In this document: positions 1 through 11,880 of the stretch, in pieces
Layout: every line of letters begins with the position of its first letter
How positions within the stretch are numbered: position 1 is the stretch's first letter
Source: Saturnia japonica
Lineage: Eukaryota > Arthropoda > Insecta > Lepidoptera > Saturniidae
Direction of reading: 5' to 3'
Assembly: GCA_033032175.1 (NCBI GenBank)
Contig: CM065312.1
Location: 5,456,001 to 5,520,000, forward strand
Length of the DNA stretch: 64,000 bases
Position numbers and translations under genes: made by a program
The notes under the pieces: generated by a model
The model's input: only the letters and a program-made list of their open reading frames with translations
Database searches by the model: none
Told to the model about the DNA's origin: nothing

Positions 1-2449
1 GCGGGTGACCTCAATTGTGGACACACTTCGTTTGGCAATTGGAGAGACTCCAGTAATGGGGTTAAACTCGAAGAGCTAACGAACGTGCTAAACTTTGATG
101 TCATAGCGCCACCCACTCCCACCCACTTTCAAGACAACTGTATGCCGACAGTGCTTGATGTAGCTCTCATTAAAGGTATCGCGCTTCGGTTACGACTCAT
201 TCGGGTCGTACACGAGCTCGACTCCGACCACCGTCCGGTCATCATGCAGCTAGGTCAACCAGACGACTCTAGCCCTCCTTCGGTCCAAGTGGTTGACTAT
301 GCCAAGCTAAAACATTATCTTGCGGACAGGCCGTCCTCGTCCAACTTAGATAGGATCCCAGACGTATTGGGGTCCGTTGCGGACGTAGATCTCGCGATCG
401 ATTCCCTGGTCGACCACCTGCAGGCCGGCATCGGAGAGGCCTCGAGAGAGGTCGAAGAGGCGAGCGATCGCCGCTTCGTACTCCCTGCCGACGTGCGGGC
501 GTTGTTGACGGAAAAGAACGCGGCGACTCGTGCGCACGACCACTATCCGACCGAGGAAAACCGCGCACGTTTACGCGCACTTCAAAGATCGGTTAGAGCC
601 CGTATATTAGAACTCAGAAGTCACAGATGGGACGCCCTCGTCGAAGGGCTAAGGCCGTCGCATCTGGCTTACTGGAAATTAGCTCACAGCCTCAAAATAG
701 AGGCTTCTTATCTTATGCCCCCCCTCGAGAGGGGTCCCGGTATACCGCTCGCCTTCGATAGAGAGCCAGTGCTCTCCGAACAGTGTCGATGCAAATACCG
801 ACCGGGTCGAGGGTATCGATGGATGCGTGCGGGAGCTGGATAAGCTCCCCGCGACAGACTCCCTGTCCCCAGTCACGTCTGAGGAGGTTCTTTCCATTAT
901 AAAAAGCCTTAAGCTTAGAAAAGCACCAGGTCCCGACGGGATCAGGAATGAAGTACTTAGACTTCTTCCCGATCGCCTCATAGCTCTTTTGGTCTGCATC
1001 TTCAATGTAGCCATAGCCCACTGCCATTTTCCAGCCGCCTGGAAAAAGGCCATAGTCATAGGTATCCGTAAGCCCGGCAAGAGCGCGTCGCTTCCCGACA
1101 GCTATCGCCCGATCAGTCTCCTAAATACTTTAGGGAAAATGTACGAGCGGATCCTTCTGAACCGTCTCAAGTCAGTAATAGAGGAGAAAGACCTCTATCC
1201 GCCTGAGCAATTCGGTTTCCGTGCTAGATATTCTTGCACTCATCAAGTGCACCGCCTCACGGAGCACGTTGCATTTAATTTTGCTGAATTATATAAACCC
1301 CGCCGTACACTTGCGGTCTTTTTCGACGTTGCCAAGGCCTTCGATAAGGTCTGGCACGAGGGATTGATCTACAAGTTGTATCACTTTGAAGTCCCCGATA
1401 GGCTAATTAAAATAATTCGCGACTATCTAACAGATCGCACCTTTCGCTATAGAGTGGAAGGTGAATTGTCCACGCCCCGTCCAATACGCTCAGGCGTTCC
1501 CCAAGGTTCGATCCTGGCTCCTAGCCTATTTAACCTGTACGTCAGTGACCTACCTCGACTCCCGGAGGTCGAGGTAGGGCTATACGCTGACGATACAGTC
1601 TTATATGCCTCAGATAGGAATAGATCCCACCTCAGACACAAAGTCCAACGCTCCGTGACCACTCTCGGGAAGTGGTTTAACGAGTGGCGTATAGCCGTTA
1701 ATCCCTCGAAGAGCGCCGCGATGCTCTTCGATGCGGATTCGTCACAGATACCGTGGAAGCTTAAACCTGTTAAGCTCTACGATAATCCGATTCCGTATGT
1801 AAGAGAGACCAAATATCTAGGGGTAACCCTAGATAGTAGGCTCTCTTTTAGACCCCACATCCGTAAGGTTAGGAACAGGGCCGCGTGGGTCCTGGGCCGG
1901 TTGCATCCTCTGTTGTGTTCGGTGAGTAAAATGTCCACGCGACATAAGCTCACGCTCTACAAGACGTGTATTCGACCAATTTTGACATACAGTTGCGCCG
2001 TGTTCGCACATATGTCCGAGTCGAGTTTCAAACGGTTACAATCGATACAGAATAGGTTCCTCTATCGTCTCACCGGGGCCCCGTGGTATGTTCGAAGCGT
2101 AGATCTCCATAGAGATATGGAGCTTCCTTCGATACATGCCTACGTTAAACAGCTCTCCCGTTCGTATTTCGACACCGCGTCGAACCACGCGAATCCGTTA
2201 ATAAAAACAGCCGCCACTTATGTTCCGGCACCCACGGACATCCGGTGCAAACGCCGGCCGCGCAATATTTTTATTGATCCCGACGATCACATCGAAAATT
2301 CGAATAAATATTACACATCCGTCTCTCCAAACAGAGCGTGCCAGCGCCCACGCCCGCGAAACCACCGTTCTCTCCGCAGAGGGCGGGCGGTCAATTTCGC
2401 TCCAGCACACCCGTCACGTCCACCCTCTCTAGCGGTAACCCAAGCCTAG
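1..2449 (+). pseudogene. LINE ORF2 (endonuclease and reverse transcriptase), copy 1, frameshifted
   Basis: The left part reads as the end of an apurinic-type endonuclease: GDLN at the very start and SDHRPV near 220-240. The frame open from 85 stops at 843. From about 827 another frame carries the reverse transcriptase to the stop at 2447-2449: FFDVAKAFD (motif A, about 1320-1346), SGVPQGS (motif B, about 1490-1510) and YADD (motif C, about 1582-1593). Compared with copy 2, a 35-bp deletion after position 750 shifts the frame between endonuclease and reverse transcriptase. The run of seven C at about 718-724 is one longer than in copy 2. No RNase H domain follows, as expected for Jockey. This copy cannot make a full ORF2 protein. 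Confidence 0.9.
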
Positions 2450-2672
2450 GTCCGTTCCTCGGTGTGAAACCCTTGGGTCAGGCAACCGCCCGCGCGATAC
2501 AAGTGACACTGTACGTGCATCACTTAGCTACCTACATACAACACTACACACGTATGAACATACACACGTGCACACCACACAGGTACATAGGTTCTGTGAG
2601 GGACCTTTTTTTTTCTTTTTTTACGCTAGTTAGTTAGCGCTAGTTAGTGTAGAAACATTCCGATTATTGAAT

Positions 2673-2728
2673 ACACATACGCACGGTTCCTTCCTTCCTC
2701 CCAGGAGGAAGGGAACGTGCCTATGTGT
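2673..2728 (+). other. Long imperfect hairpin in the LINE 3' UTR
   Basis: The left arm starts ACACATA and the right arm ends TATGTGT. Inward from these, GCAC pairs with GTGC, GTTCC with GGAAC, and TTCCTCC with GGAGGAA at the tip. That gives about 23 possible base pairs with small bulges. The same hairpin is in copy 2 at 19609-19664 with one mismatch near the tip. It is absent from the diverged copy at 60143-60712. Confidence 0.6.
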
Positions 2729-2904
2729 ATATTGAGTTAGCTCGAATCGTAGGTGTAGGGATTCGAATAGATCGCGACCTATTTGCGAACGCGACGACCG
2801 CCCGAGCCGAGGTCCGGCCACTTTGGCACCCTCGTGCGAGTCGTCCACAAAACTTTCGCGGCTGAGTGCCCTCTGCGCTCGCCCCCAAGTCCGGTGAAGC
2901 TGTA

Positions 2905-2932
2905 AAAGCCGCAGCGGCTTTAGGGCCCCTAA
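2905..2932 (+). other. Two small stem-loops at the LINE 3' end
   Basis: AAAGCCGC/GCGGCTTT (2905-2921) and TTAGGG/CCCTAA (2920-2932) sit just before the motif AGGCTAAC and the poly(A). The same arrangement is at 19841-19868. Related elements at 60655-60676 and 62578-62590 have different stem sequences at this place but keep a stem followed by CAGGCTAAC. A role in recognition by the element's reverse transcriptase is inferred, not shown. Confidence 0.5.
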
Positions 2933-2977
2933 GGCTAACAGTGTAGTCAGTTCTAAAAAAAAAAAAAAAAAAAAAAC

Positions 2978-5727
2978 AAAATATTTTCCTGTTTATTTAT
3001 TTTAATATAATATATTTAGTACTAGCTGATTCGTACGAATATTTATTATTTTGAAAAATTAATGGAGATACAGCGTTGCTACCTAATAACACCTTTGAGA
3101 AATAATATATACAAATCTCTATATACCATTCTTCAAAGGTTTATTTGAGTAATATCGCTTTAATTCTTTTAAGTAATTACTATTTCTGGTTTGTAGATTA
3201 ATGATTATTAGTATGACGACTATCGAACGATGAATTAAAATATTGACAAATAGGTTTACCATTAAATATTGATTATACAATTCCATTATAGATGCCTTCA
3301 AGCGGAACGAGGCTATTGCTTTAATTAGACTATGAAATGGATATAGAGATTTTCAAGCGCCTGCTGAATTACTGAGAGTGGCTTTACTATGAAACGGCTG
3401 GCTTCTAATAAATATTCAAATTAATTTACTAATTGAGTAATTCAATCTTAATTAATTGTTATATTAGTTATTATATTCATTAAACATTAGGCTTTAATCT
3501 CTTTTTGCGGTATATTATTAATTAGTTCATGGTCCTTATGTATATTTTTTTCCAATATATGCTCGTATCATGATTTGCATATATTTTAAAAAAATTAAAT
3601 TAGGAACTATTACTATCTATGTATAGATACGTATACAGTATGTATTTATTATATAATAAGCAAATGTCATTGTTATTATTAAATAATCTTCTTTTTTAAA
3701 TCGATAGCCTTGTCCAAAATGTTTTTGCCAACCCTCTCTCGAAGATGCGAGTATGCCAAAAACGGAATGTGAAATTCAGATAATAATTCATAATTTCTAG
3801 ATGATCGTTAGGACGTAAAGATCCAAATAAAGTTTGTGGTGGAAATATTTTATAAAGATTTTTAATGAATCATTCCAACACGTACCTTAACTTCAGTGTT
3901 TAAACTAAATATAATTTTTTTATCATACATAAAAAGGTGAAGATATTAATTACATACCTACTATTTATTTTATTTTAATTAATTTGTGGACTTTTGGTCC
4001 ACACTTCTGTGAATTATGTTAACAGTAAACTATAGAATTAAAATATTCAAAGTGAACATTTTCAGCATTCGACGTCGATGCTCTATTACTAGAGTAAAAT
4101 TAAAGTCTTCATTGCAACATTTTATTTTAAATAAGCTCTGTCTTGTATATGTATATGTTTGAAGTACATTTAAGTTATTAGTATGGAATGTTTGTAATTT
4201 TACAATGTTAGTGTAGAACAGCTTTACTTACTTTGTTTTACGTTTATTACGCGGTAGTTTTTCTCATCTCGTAGATTTATATTTACTCATATAATTGTCA
4301 ATTTTTATAGCTCATTCACTATGGAAATACGTGTGCTTTCTATACTACTATAGCATATTGATACAATTTTGGTAAAAGTTATATATTATTGACTGCTTTT
4401 TATAGGTTATCAATTGAGGAACGACACAAAGTACACAATTTCATAAAAATCGATAAAGTCGTTTTTGAGTTAAACTCTTACGTACACACACAAATAAAAA
4501 ATCGTATAATTTATTGTAATACATGTTTATAACATAATTTAAAGTTACATTTGCATTTTCCGAACACACGCGGAACTTGATAAATGTAATTACTTCTGCC
4601 TATATCAAAATCAGAACCAATAACTCGTGGAACTAAGTGGCTTATGTGAAAGTAAATTAAATTATCAGTCATGCCTTAGGCTCTGAGACTTTATCCAAAT
4701 TGAATTGTTTGGGCTTGATTAATAGTTCCCTATATTGTTTAAACACGTATACTATATCCATAAATATAAACCCACTCGTTCAATCAAGTTTTCAAGTGAA
4801 ATTTCATAATGCTCGTATCAAATAGCATGTGAAACGGCATTGCAAATATCTCCAGACAACGGATTATATAACTTATACGTAATATACTTAAACGCACTTG
4901 TAGTTTCCATTTTTGTATAAAAAAAAACGTCCAAACCGTAATCTATATCACCATATTATAAAACCTGATGTCTTTCTCTCTGTCTGCACATTTATGTTCT
5001 TTTCACCCGAAAACCACTTATTCGATTTACATATTTTTTTATTCATGGCTTTAATAGTGAATAGAATTAACTTCAAAACACATACAAAAATTATTCGAAA
5101 TCCGCGCTTATTTGCACCACAGCCAGTTAAACACAATTATACTAAGAACTCTGTTTTACAAAGATGTTTTAACATGTATGATACGAAGTTTAGTCATATT
5201 GATTTATTCCAGTCAAATAGGATTTTTTTCTTAAAAGAATTAAAATCCAAAAACACATTGAAATAGTCACCATGGCTGTGAAACAGGAACACAGAAAGGA
5301 CTCAGTTTACTCTCTATTGCTTATAACATACATACATATACAAATCACATATGCTTTCACTCAGGAGCATATGATCCCACCACACCTATACACTCTCACG
5401 CACACGCACACTACACGCAGACTCACACTCCCACTCACATTGAGATATAGAAACACATAATACCTCATAATGATATTTTTTATGTATATAAATATTTAAC
5501 CGCTGCATAACAAACAGAATTTAATAATAATTGTTTCGTAATTGGCACCACATGATTGCAAAACATAACAAATGTATATTTTGTGTTAAATGTACTGTGG
5601 AGTAATATGTACCAAATAAATAAATAAATAAAAATTATCTAGCTAGGTTATGGGATATATTTTGTTAGATAAAGTAGCATAGGAAATAAGCAGTGACAAT
5701 AATGATCTATCAATTCGAAAAAAAAAA
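2978..5727. other. AT-rich DNA without recognised gene
   Basis: I see no splice-flanked coding segment or repeat family here. The longest open frame (4913-5266, plus strand) has AT-driven composition and no recognisable motif. A CA-rich low-complexity stretch lies at about 5385-5435. Confidence 0.5.
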
Positions 5728-5800
5728 ACTCTTTTAGGGCGCTTAAAGGGCTTACACTGAGTAAACCATAAGAGATATATCAAATTAATGTATGGTATCA
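5728..5800 (-). repeat. Family A repeat fragment, inverted
   Basis: The reverse complement matches the middle of the copies at 7367-7910 and 8167-8700 (the part reading CTCTTATGGTTTACTCAG and on to a GCGCCC motif). Only this piece is present. Confidence 0.6.
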
Positions 5801-7366
5801 AATCTTAAAAAAGTCTCAAAAAAATTCAGCGATAATGTTTGAACGTCTTTAAAATAACCGGCATGCGACCGCCGTGACTGGAAGGGGAGAAAACGACATT
5901 CACGCGTGTGCTCGACTGACGGCATTCTTGTAGTTCGTACGAGCGAAACGTTTACTACTATAACGATAATAAATTATATCAATAAATAATTTAATAATCA
6001 AAGCGTAAGAAAGTTCGCTTTTGTTGGGTGTCCCGTGGGTCATGGGACATCTTACGGTTTAACACAATAATCGAAGCCCATATAACATTTTTCTTTATAT
6101 TTTCCGAATCTTGTATTCATAAAATAATATTCTATACGATTTTAACTTAGTAATATCACTCGAAAAGATATACCCTTTTGGATATTAAATAACTTATCTC
6201 GGATTTGTTCCCAAAGTCCCAAATTTCATTATTATCGTAACCCATTTACAACCCCAATTGTGTAGCTTTTGTATCTAACATTCAGATTCTAATGTCAGTG
6301 ATCTATCCCTAGTGAATATATACCTATAGGGTTGCTATATGAATATGATTTAACGGAATTATCTTAATATTTTTCTTGATTAAAATTTATACATAATAAA
6401 AATTGTTTAGATAAACAGGGTTTTAAATCATTTTTGAAAACTAAAAAAAAATTAAGCCTTGTTATATATATGTAATTTGAATTTTTAATTTTAATACTAC
6501 TTACTATGCTATACATATGTTATAAATGTAATTTTTGGATGTTTACCTACTTACTCAAAAACAGTTAAACGGATTTGAATAAATTTGGCACACAGGTAGT
6601 TTATTTAATATTCCTGTGGTTCGGGATTTAAACTAAAATACGCGTTTACTGTCAGAGATTTATTTCATACTAAACTATGTACCAGATACTTAACACAACC
6701 GTTCATTTCTTTCTATGTACCCACATAAACAATAATACACTACAGTTTATAACCACGATTAACACAAAATAGTTTTATTGTGGTAAATCATATGTTTTTA
6801 CATTTCTCCATGGATCCATTACTGAAGTCCTTGCAGAGGGCAGAAGCTAGTAATAGTATAAAAGTTAGTTTTCAGATTTTTGTTCAAATGAAGATTTTAA
6901 CTTTATTTTCATTTTATCCATGTTTCGCTTGTAATCTAGTAACCCTAAATGAATAGCGATAGTTTCTATAGCATCGAAAGCGTTCGGTCCCAGACAACTA
7001 ATTAAATTTTCAAGGTGAAAACTAGCGCTACATAGATACACCCGTTTGTATATTTAGGAACATTTCTCTACATTCAACCCTTTATAGTGACGTCATAAAA
7101 TGCTATTACGATTTTATCAATATGATCTGTAGAATAAATAGTTTCGGCTCCACCATAATCGAATATATAATGTCTATATTGGGCATATTAAAACACAAAC
7201 ATTCTTATAGTAGCACAGAGAACAGTGGTTATCATCGAGAGATCTGCAATGCATCGACTGCACTGTCGTGCCAGCATGTAAGCCTCTTGGCAGTTGCATC
7301 ACGTTGTGATCCTAAACCGTGATATTATATTTTGTATCCCGTAAGTTACAAGACCAATTGAATTTA
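5801..7366. other. Non-genic stretch with a hairpin at 6005-6058
   Basis: No gene recognised. A GC-richer patch lies at 5860-5950. At 6005-6058 the arms CGTAAGA and TCTTACG enclose an inner GTCCC/GGGAC stem, which could be the core of a small hairpin element. Confidence 0.4.
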
Positions 7367-7910
7367 AACTAGCTGTGCCTGCGTCTGCGCTCGCATGGAC
7401 TACAGAATGCCATCGAACGGGCACTCGCGTGATGCGTGGTATCCCCGTTCCCGGTAATTTAAAGATAAAAATGCTTATTGTGGGTGTTCCTTAGAAGATA
7501 GATGTATACTCTCGCTGACTTTTTTGTAGGTCTTCTTAATATCTACAATTATTTTGTTCATTAATTTGATATATAATATATCTTATGGTTAACTCAGCGT
7601 AAACCATTTAAGCGCCCGATTTGATTCACCATAACCAGATTTTTCCGCGAAAATCTAACTCTTTTTCTAAAATAAAGTAGCCTAAGTTACTCCTTATAGC
7701 ATTAGATATCTGCCAGGGAAATTCCTGTCAAAATCGGTACAACAGTTTCGGAGATTACCTGGAACAAAAAAACAGACAGACGAAAACTATAATAACTGTT
7801 TTTTTTTTGTTTTAGATAGTTACCATAGATACTTTCATATGCATTTAGTGAAAAGCTGTTATTTTAGATATTACAAACATACACTTCAATTTTATTCATG
7901 GTATAGATAA
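7367..7910 (+). repeat. Family A dispersed repeat, copy 1
   Basis: The copy begins CTAGCTGTGCCTGCG and ends near a TTCAATTTTATTCATGGTATAGAT tail. It includes the block 'AAATCGGTACAACAGTTTCGGAGATTACC' followed by a run of CAGACAGAC. Closely related copies are at 8167 and 54180. Such sequences are common in lepidopteran genomes and are probably LINE 3' derivatives; I see no coding sequence in it. Confidence 0.75.
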
Positions 7911-8166
7911 GATTTAAAAAATGGTCTGCGTATATTCATATATTTTAATACTATCTGTACCCGTGACTTCATTCGCGGAGATATTTGTAAACATCAGTAT
8001 TTAATATTTGATGTGTTAATCCTGGTTATAAACTATCATTGTGCCAAATATCATCTAAATTCGTCAGTCCGTCCAAAGTGTTCGTGATTGTGTAGAAAAC
8101 ATCCAACCACACAAACTTCCACATAATATATTGTGTTAGTAGTATATAATGGCAATATAATAGAAG

Positions 8167-8710
8167 GACTAGCTGTGCCCGTGGCTTCACTCACGTGGAC
8201 TACAGAATACCCGTGCGAATCTTGCTCCCCGCTCCCGGCTATTTTAAAGACATAAATGCTTATTGTGGGTGTTTCTTAGAAGATAGATATATACTCTCCC
8301 GGACTTTTTTGTAGGTCTTTTCAATGTCTATGATTATGTCATACATTAATTTACTGTATCTCTTATGTTTTACTCAGAATAAGCTATTTAAGTGCCTGAA
8401 TTGATTCACCATGACCAGTTTTTTTATTTGGGTGGAACTCTAATTTTTTTTCTAAAATAAAACTAGCCTAAGTTACTCTCTATATCATCAGCTATCTATC
8501 AGTGAAAGTCCCATCAAAATCGGTCCTACCGTTTCGGAGATTACCCGAAAAAAACAGAGAGGCATATAGACAGACAAAAATTTTAAAAATAGGCTTTTTG
8601 TTATAGGTATCGTATATAATTTCATATGCATTTATTAAAAAACTGTTATTTTGACATTATAAACAGACACTTCAATTTTATTACTTTTATAGATAGATAG
8701 AGATAGATAG
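8167..8710 (+). repeat. Family A dispersed repeat, copy 2, with GATA-type microsatellite tail
   Basis: Same layout as the copy at 7367: start CTAGCTGTGCCCGTGG, the 'AAATCGGTCCTACCGTTTCGGAG' block, CAGACA repeats, and the end TTCAATTTTATTAC. It finishes in an AGATAGATAG microsatellite (about 8689-8710), as LINE or SINE tails often do. Only about 260 bases separate it from the first copy in the same direction. Confidence 0.75.
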
Positions 8711-8827
8711 TGTTAGCGCCTAATGCTTTGTCATTAGCAATTAGGTTTATTATATTTATTTGGGGTAGATTTTTTTTTCTTTATTATTTTTGCTGCACCG
8801 CACACTGTCCACGCTTAACGACAGTCT

Positions 8828-9019
8828 ATGATTGACCACCGCCGCCGCGAGTCGATTTATCTCGAATCGTGTATTATATTATCCCGCTTGTTGGAGTTGT
8901 GCACGCTGCACGTGGATGTCGTGGCACAGGATGTGGTCCACTGCTATCGTAGACGCAAACCTAAAGAATTGGCGGAGAAGAAGCGCTGCCAGGCTGAAGA
9001 TCCAGAAGAACACAAATAA
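8828..9019 (+). CDS. Short GC3-rich open frame, possible terminal exon
   Basis: A 63-codon frame in a local GC-rich island uses mostly G or C at third codon positions, unlike the surrounding DNA. It starts with an ATG just after a CGACAG acceptor-like site. Its C-terminus is basic then acidic (RRRKPKELAEKKR...). The stop overlaps an AATAAA motif. I do not recognise the protein. The opposite strand also has a frame with a hydrophobic stretch here, so the coding strand is uncertain. It could equally be a decayed repeat. Confidence 0.22.
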   Translation: MIDHRRRESIYLESCIILSRLLELCTLHVDVVAQDVVHCYRRRKPKELAEKKRCQAEDPEEHK

Positions 9020-10140
9020 AAGTGATCGTAGAATAAGCGGTGCAGCTGCTTCTATACTTATCCAGTTTTAAGATAATTTCTTTAATATTCTTGAACCTCC
9101 CCGCTCGTGGATTAGCGACCTTCTATATTGTTTAGTTGACGCGTCCACAGATAGGGTTGCAGAATATGTAGAAAAGTAGGAAAAAATAGCGTTTTATTAA
9201 AATTCAAGTTACGGTGTTATCCTTATTGGTTATCTACGTATGTACATAATATATTTAAATCTAGAATGTAAGCCTTGATAAATTAGTCACTCGGAACGTA
9301 GATAATACAGTGAAGACAATTATTATTGAAAGTAATTCATATTTTAAAATCAGACGTTTTTGCGTGAATGAGTAAACTTTTAGATTTATTATATTAGTAT
9401 AAGCTAATAGTCGCAATGCTAGCCTAAATAAATAATTTTTACTTACGGTTAAGCGGTTTTTATATATGTGCGATTCATACTATAGATGAAGCTTAATAAA
9501 TACGAAAACATAATTCACAATTTATTTCTACTTGTGCGGACCTTAAAATTAAATATATTTATTATATGGAGTGACGTAATATTCATTACATAGAGAGCCT
9601 CGACCGGCGACCACGGAACGAACTATATGGAAAATTAGAGTCAAGCGTGCCCCGCGGGAATACGACGTACTGTGCTTACATTGTAGCTTTAATTAGTGTA
9701 TTCCTTATACGGTACACAAACATCGACAGACTTATACAGGGAATATTGCAAAAATCATTGGAAAAAAAGTTGTAAAAAACAGATTAACGTTGCCTGAAAT
9801 TTTTAGTTTGAAACTGGTAAAGATTAATATTTGTTATTTTATATCGAAAACAGAAAATATAAAAAAAACACACTAAACAATTATGAAAACAAAGATTAAT
9901 GGTTATTTTGTTTTAGTTACGCGGTACAATCAAAGTTTATTATAATCATGAAGAAGTTTTAGTAAGTGTCAATGTCAGAGCTACGAGTGGTCTTAAGCTT
10001 TCCTATCGTCAAGAGGATACGAAAAAATGTTCTTGACGTGTTAACATTTCTAGAAAACTATGGAATATAATATAAACTAATATAATATAATGAAGATAAT
10101 ATTGGGATTAATAAATTATTATTTTTTAATATGTTTATTA
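9020..10140. other. AT-rich DNA without recognised gene
   Basis: Nothing identifiable on either strand. A small GC-richer patch is at about 9600-9660. Confidence 0.5.
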
Positions 10141-10490
10141 TTTGGCATCAATCTCATTTGATGTTTAGTGATATTTTGGCCCAAAATGGTAATATGTTCA
10201 ACCTGGAGAGGGACTGGCTCTTATATGCAGCTGCCAGAAAACATCTATAGTGGTCATTAGAAAATGCTCTACCACCATGTTATGGTTTCTTCGCGATGTT
10301 TTCATTCAACGAAAGCTGATCCTAGAATTATTGTATGATTAGAACCTGTTATGTATGAGATGTGTATGTGTGCGTGTTCCACGAATACAGTCAGTGAGCT
10401 ACCAGCTACGCGTTGTTTCACTCATAGGGCCGCATACTTAACAGAACCCACATCTGTCCGAAAACGTTACCACTGAGCCATTAGTGCTTC
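10141..10490 (-). repeat. tRNA-derived SINE, minus-strand copy, interrupted
   Basis: The reverse complement matches the plus-strand SINE at 35186-35485. The body (ATCTCATTTGATG, TGGTAATATG, CATTAGAAAATGC) lies at 10145-10310. The tRNA-like head, with GTTACCACTGAGCC, is displaced to about 10440-10490 by unrelated sequence. It has no coding capacity. Confidence 0.6.
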
Positions 10491-10877
10491 AAATTATATG
10501 TATATTATAATGTATCAACATCCTTTAATAGAGAATTAATCACTTTGAAATAATAATAAAACTTTTAAGGGAAGTTCTTTAAGAAACGTCGCTGTAGTAA
10601 TTGAAACTGTAAGGTACTAGTAGTTATTTAATTGCTATTGTACTACCTTGGTCGGAGTCGAGAGTTTAATTAAACTAAGCAACTCGCTCACCGTGAGACT
10701 CTGCACACGTTATTAGTACTGATAAAGATAGGCCATTAAATTTATAGGTCGTGAAATGTTACGGTTTAGTTAATAAAAGCAAACAGAATTTTCTTAAGAA
10801 TATGTTGATAAATACTGACGGACCATTCACAGCAGTTTTTTTTATAAAATACCTTATAAGGAATCGCGGTTACAAAT

Positions 10878-11012
10878 GTATTTGAAGAATAGGTTTTAAC
10901 AGAAATCTGTTGCTGTCGCGTTATGCACGAACGACCAAATAGAAGAACGCAAGAAAGAGAGAGAGCGAGGCAACTGTAACAAGGATTGATTATACCTATG
11001 TAAAATATACGA
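10878..11012 (+). repeat. Family E dispersed repeat, copy 1
   Basis: Shares GAAGAATAGGTTT, AGAAATCTGTTGCTGTCGCG, TATGCACGAACGAC and the end TGTAAAATATACGAAAT with 21472-21630 and, in part, 63925-64000. A GA-rich stretch is at 10950-10968. Class unknown. Confidence 0.6.
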
Positions 11013-11382
11013 AATTAACTACTAAAGTTATAGCGTAAAGTTATATGCTATAACCCTAGAAGTGCAACAGTAACCATGAACGTCAAGTTATCTGGCAAGC
11101 TGTAGGTAAGGTAAGTGAGAACAACGATAAGTTACACGGGTACGTTGGTATTGACGTAGTGAAGAGATGGTCGAATAAATTTAACATCCAGGTGAAATAC
11201 AGGATGCAAATTTTTTACCAATATATTATTTCTGAAGGGTTATTTTTGCTTAGGTTTTTTTCACTTGATGTTATGAGGTCAGTACGGCCTATAGATGTTT
11301 ATAGCCAATGTTAGAAAGACCGGAGTCCTAAGGACGTTCAAAAATAGGTAAAAAAGTAATAATCATCGTGACTATTACCAGG

Positions 11383-11834
11383 TGTAACACTAGTCATAGA
11401 GGCACGCTTAAAGCACGCACATGATTACCAAACCATATTACCAATACAACCAATCATAGTGACACTCATTAGGGTTGTCGCCTTTCGGGATTAATCTGTA
11501 ACACTCGTCATAGCGGCACGCTTAAAGTGCGCACGTGGTTACCAAACCATAAACCAATACAACAAATCACAGTGACTCTCATAAGGTTTGTCGCCTTTCA
11601 GGATTAATCTGTAACACTCGTCATAGATGCACGCTTAAATTGCGCACGTGGTTACCAACTATAAACCAATACAACCAATCACAGTGACTTTCATTAGGTT
11701 TGTCGCGTTTCGGGATTAAACAGTAACACGGCATAGCGGCACGCTTAAAGTGAGCACGTGGTTACCAAACCATAAACCAATACAACCAATCACAATGACG
11801 CTCATTAGGTTTGTCACGTCTCGGGATTAATCTA
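11383..11834 (+). repeat. Four-copy tandem array of about 112 bp, family D related
   Basis: The units start near 11383, 11499, 11612 and 11724. Each has GTAACAC, CATAGCGGCACGCTTAAA, TGGTTACCAAACC, ACAACCAATCACAGTGAC, AGGTTTGTCGC and CGGGATTAA. The array runs into ATATCTAGCTGCCGATTGGC, an end shared with repeats at 32230-32450 and 55305-55415. The array therefore appears to be an internally expanded copy of that dispersed family. Confidence 0.75.
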
Positions 11835-11880
11835 TGCATATCTAGCTGCCGATTGGCTTGCAGGCTAGTATTGCTTACAT

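Larger units (their letters stand above)
1..2977 (+). mobile_element. Jockey-clade non-LTR retrotransposon, copy 1, cut by the window edge
   Basis: The sequence matches bases 16903-19913 of the second copy almost base for base. It begins inside the endonuclease part of ORF2 and ends with a 3' UTR and a run of 22 A at about 2956-2977. By eye I count only about nine substitutions against copy 2, plus a 35-bp deletion near 751 and homopolymer length changes, so both copies are recent. The 5' half lies outside the window, so its target duplication cannot be checked. Jockey-clade LINEs move by target-primed reverse transcription and end in poly(A), which fits. Both copies are in the same orientation about 16.9 kb apart. 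Confidence 0.93.

Noticed and set aside
4913..5266. 117-codon open frame on the plus strand
   Set aside because: Composition is Lys/Asn/Phe/Ile-rich as expected from AT-rich DNA; about one frame of this length is expected by chance in 64 kb; no motif or splice sites.
11383..11834. CRISPR array
   Set aside because: Units of about 112 bp are head to tail without unique spacers, in a eukaryotic setting; this is a minisatellite.
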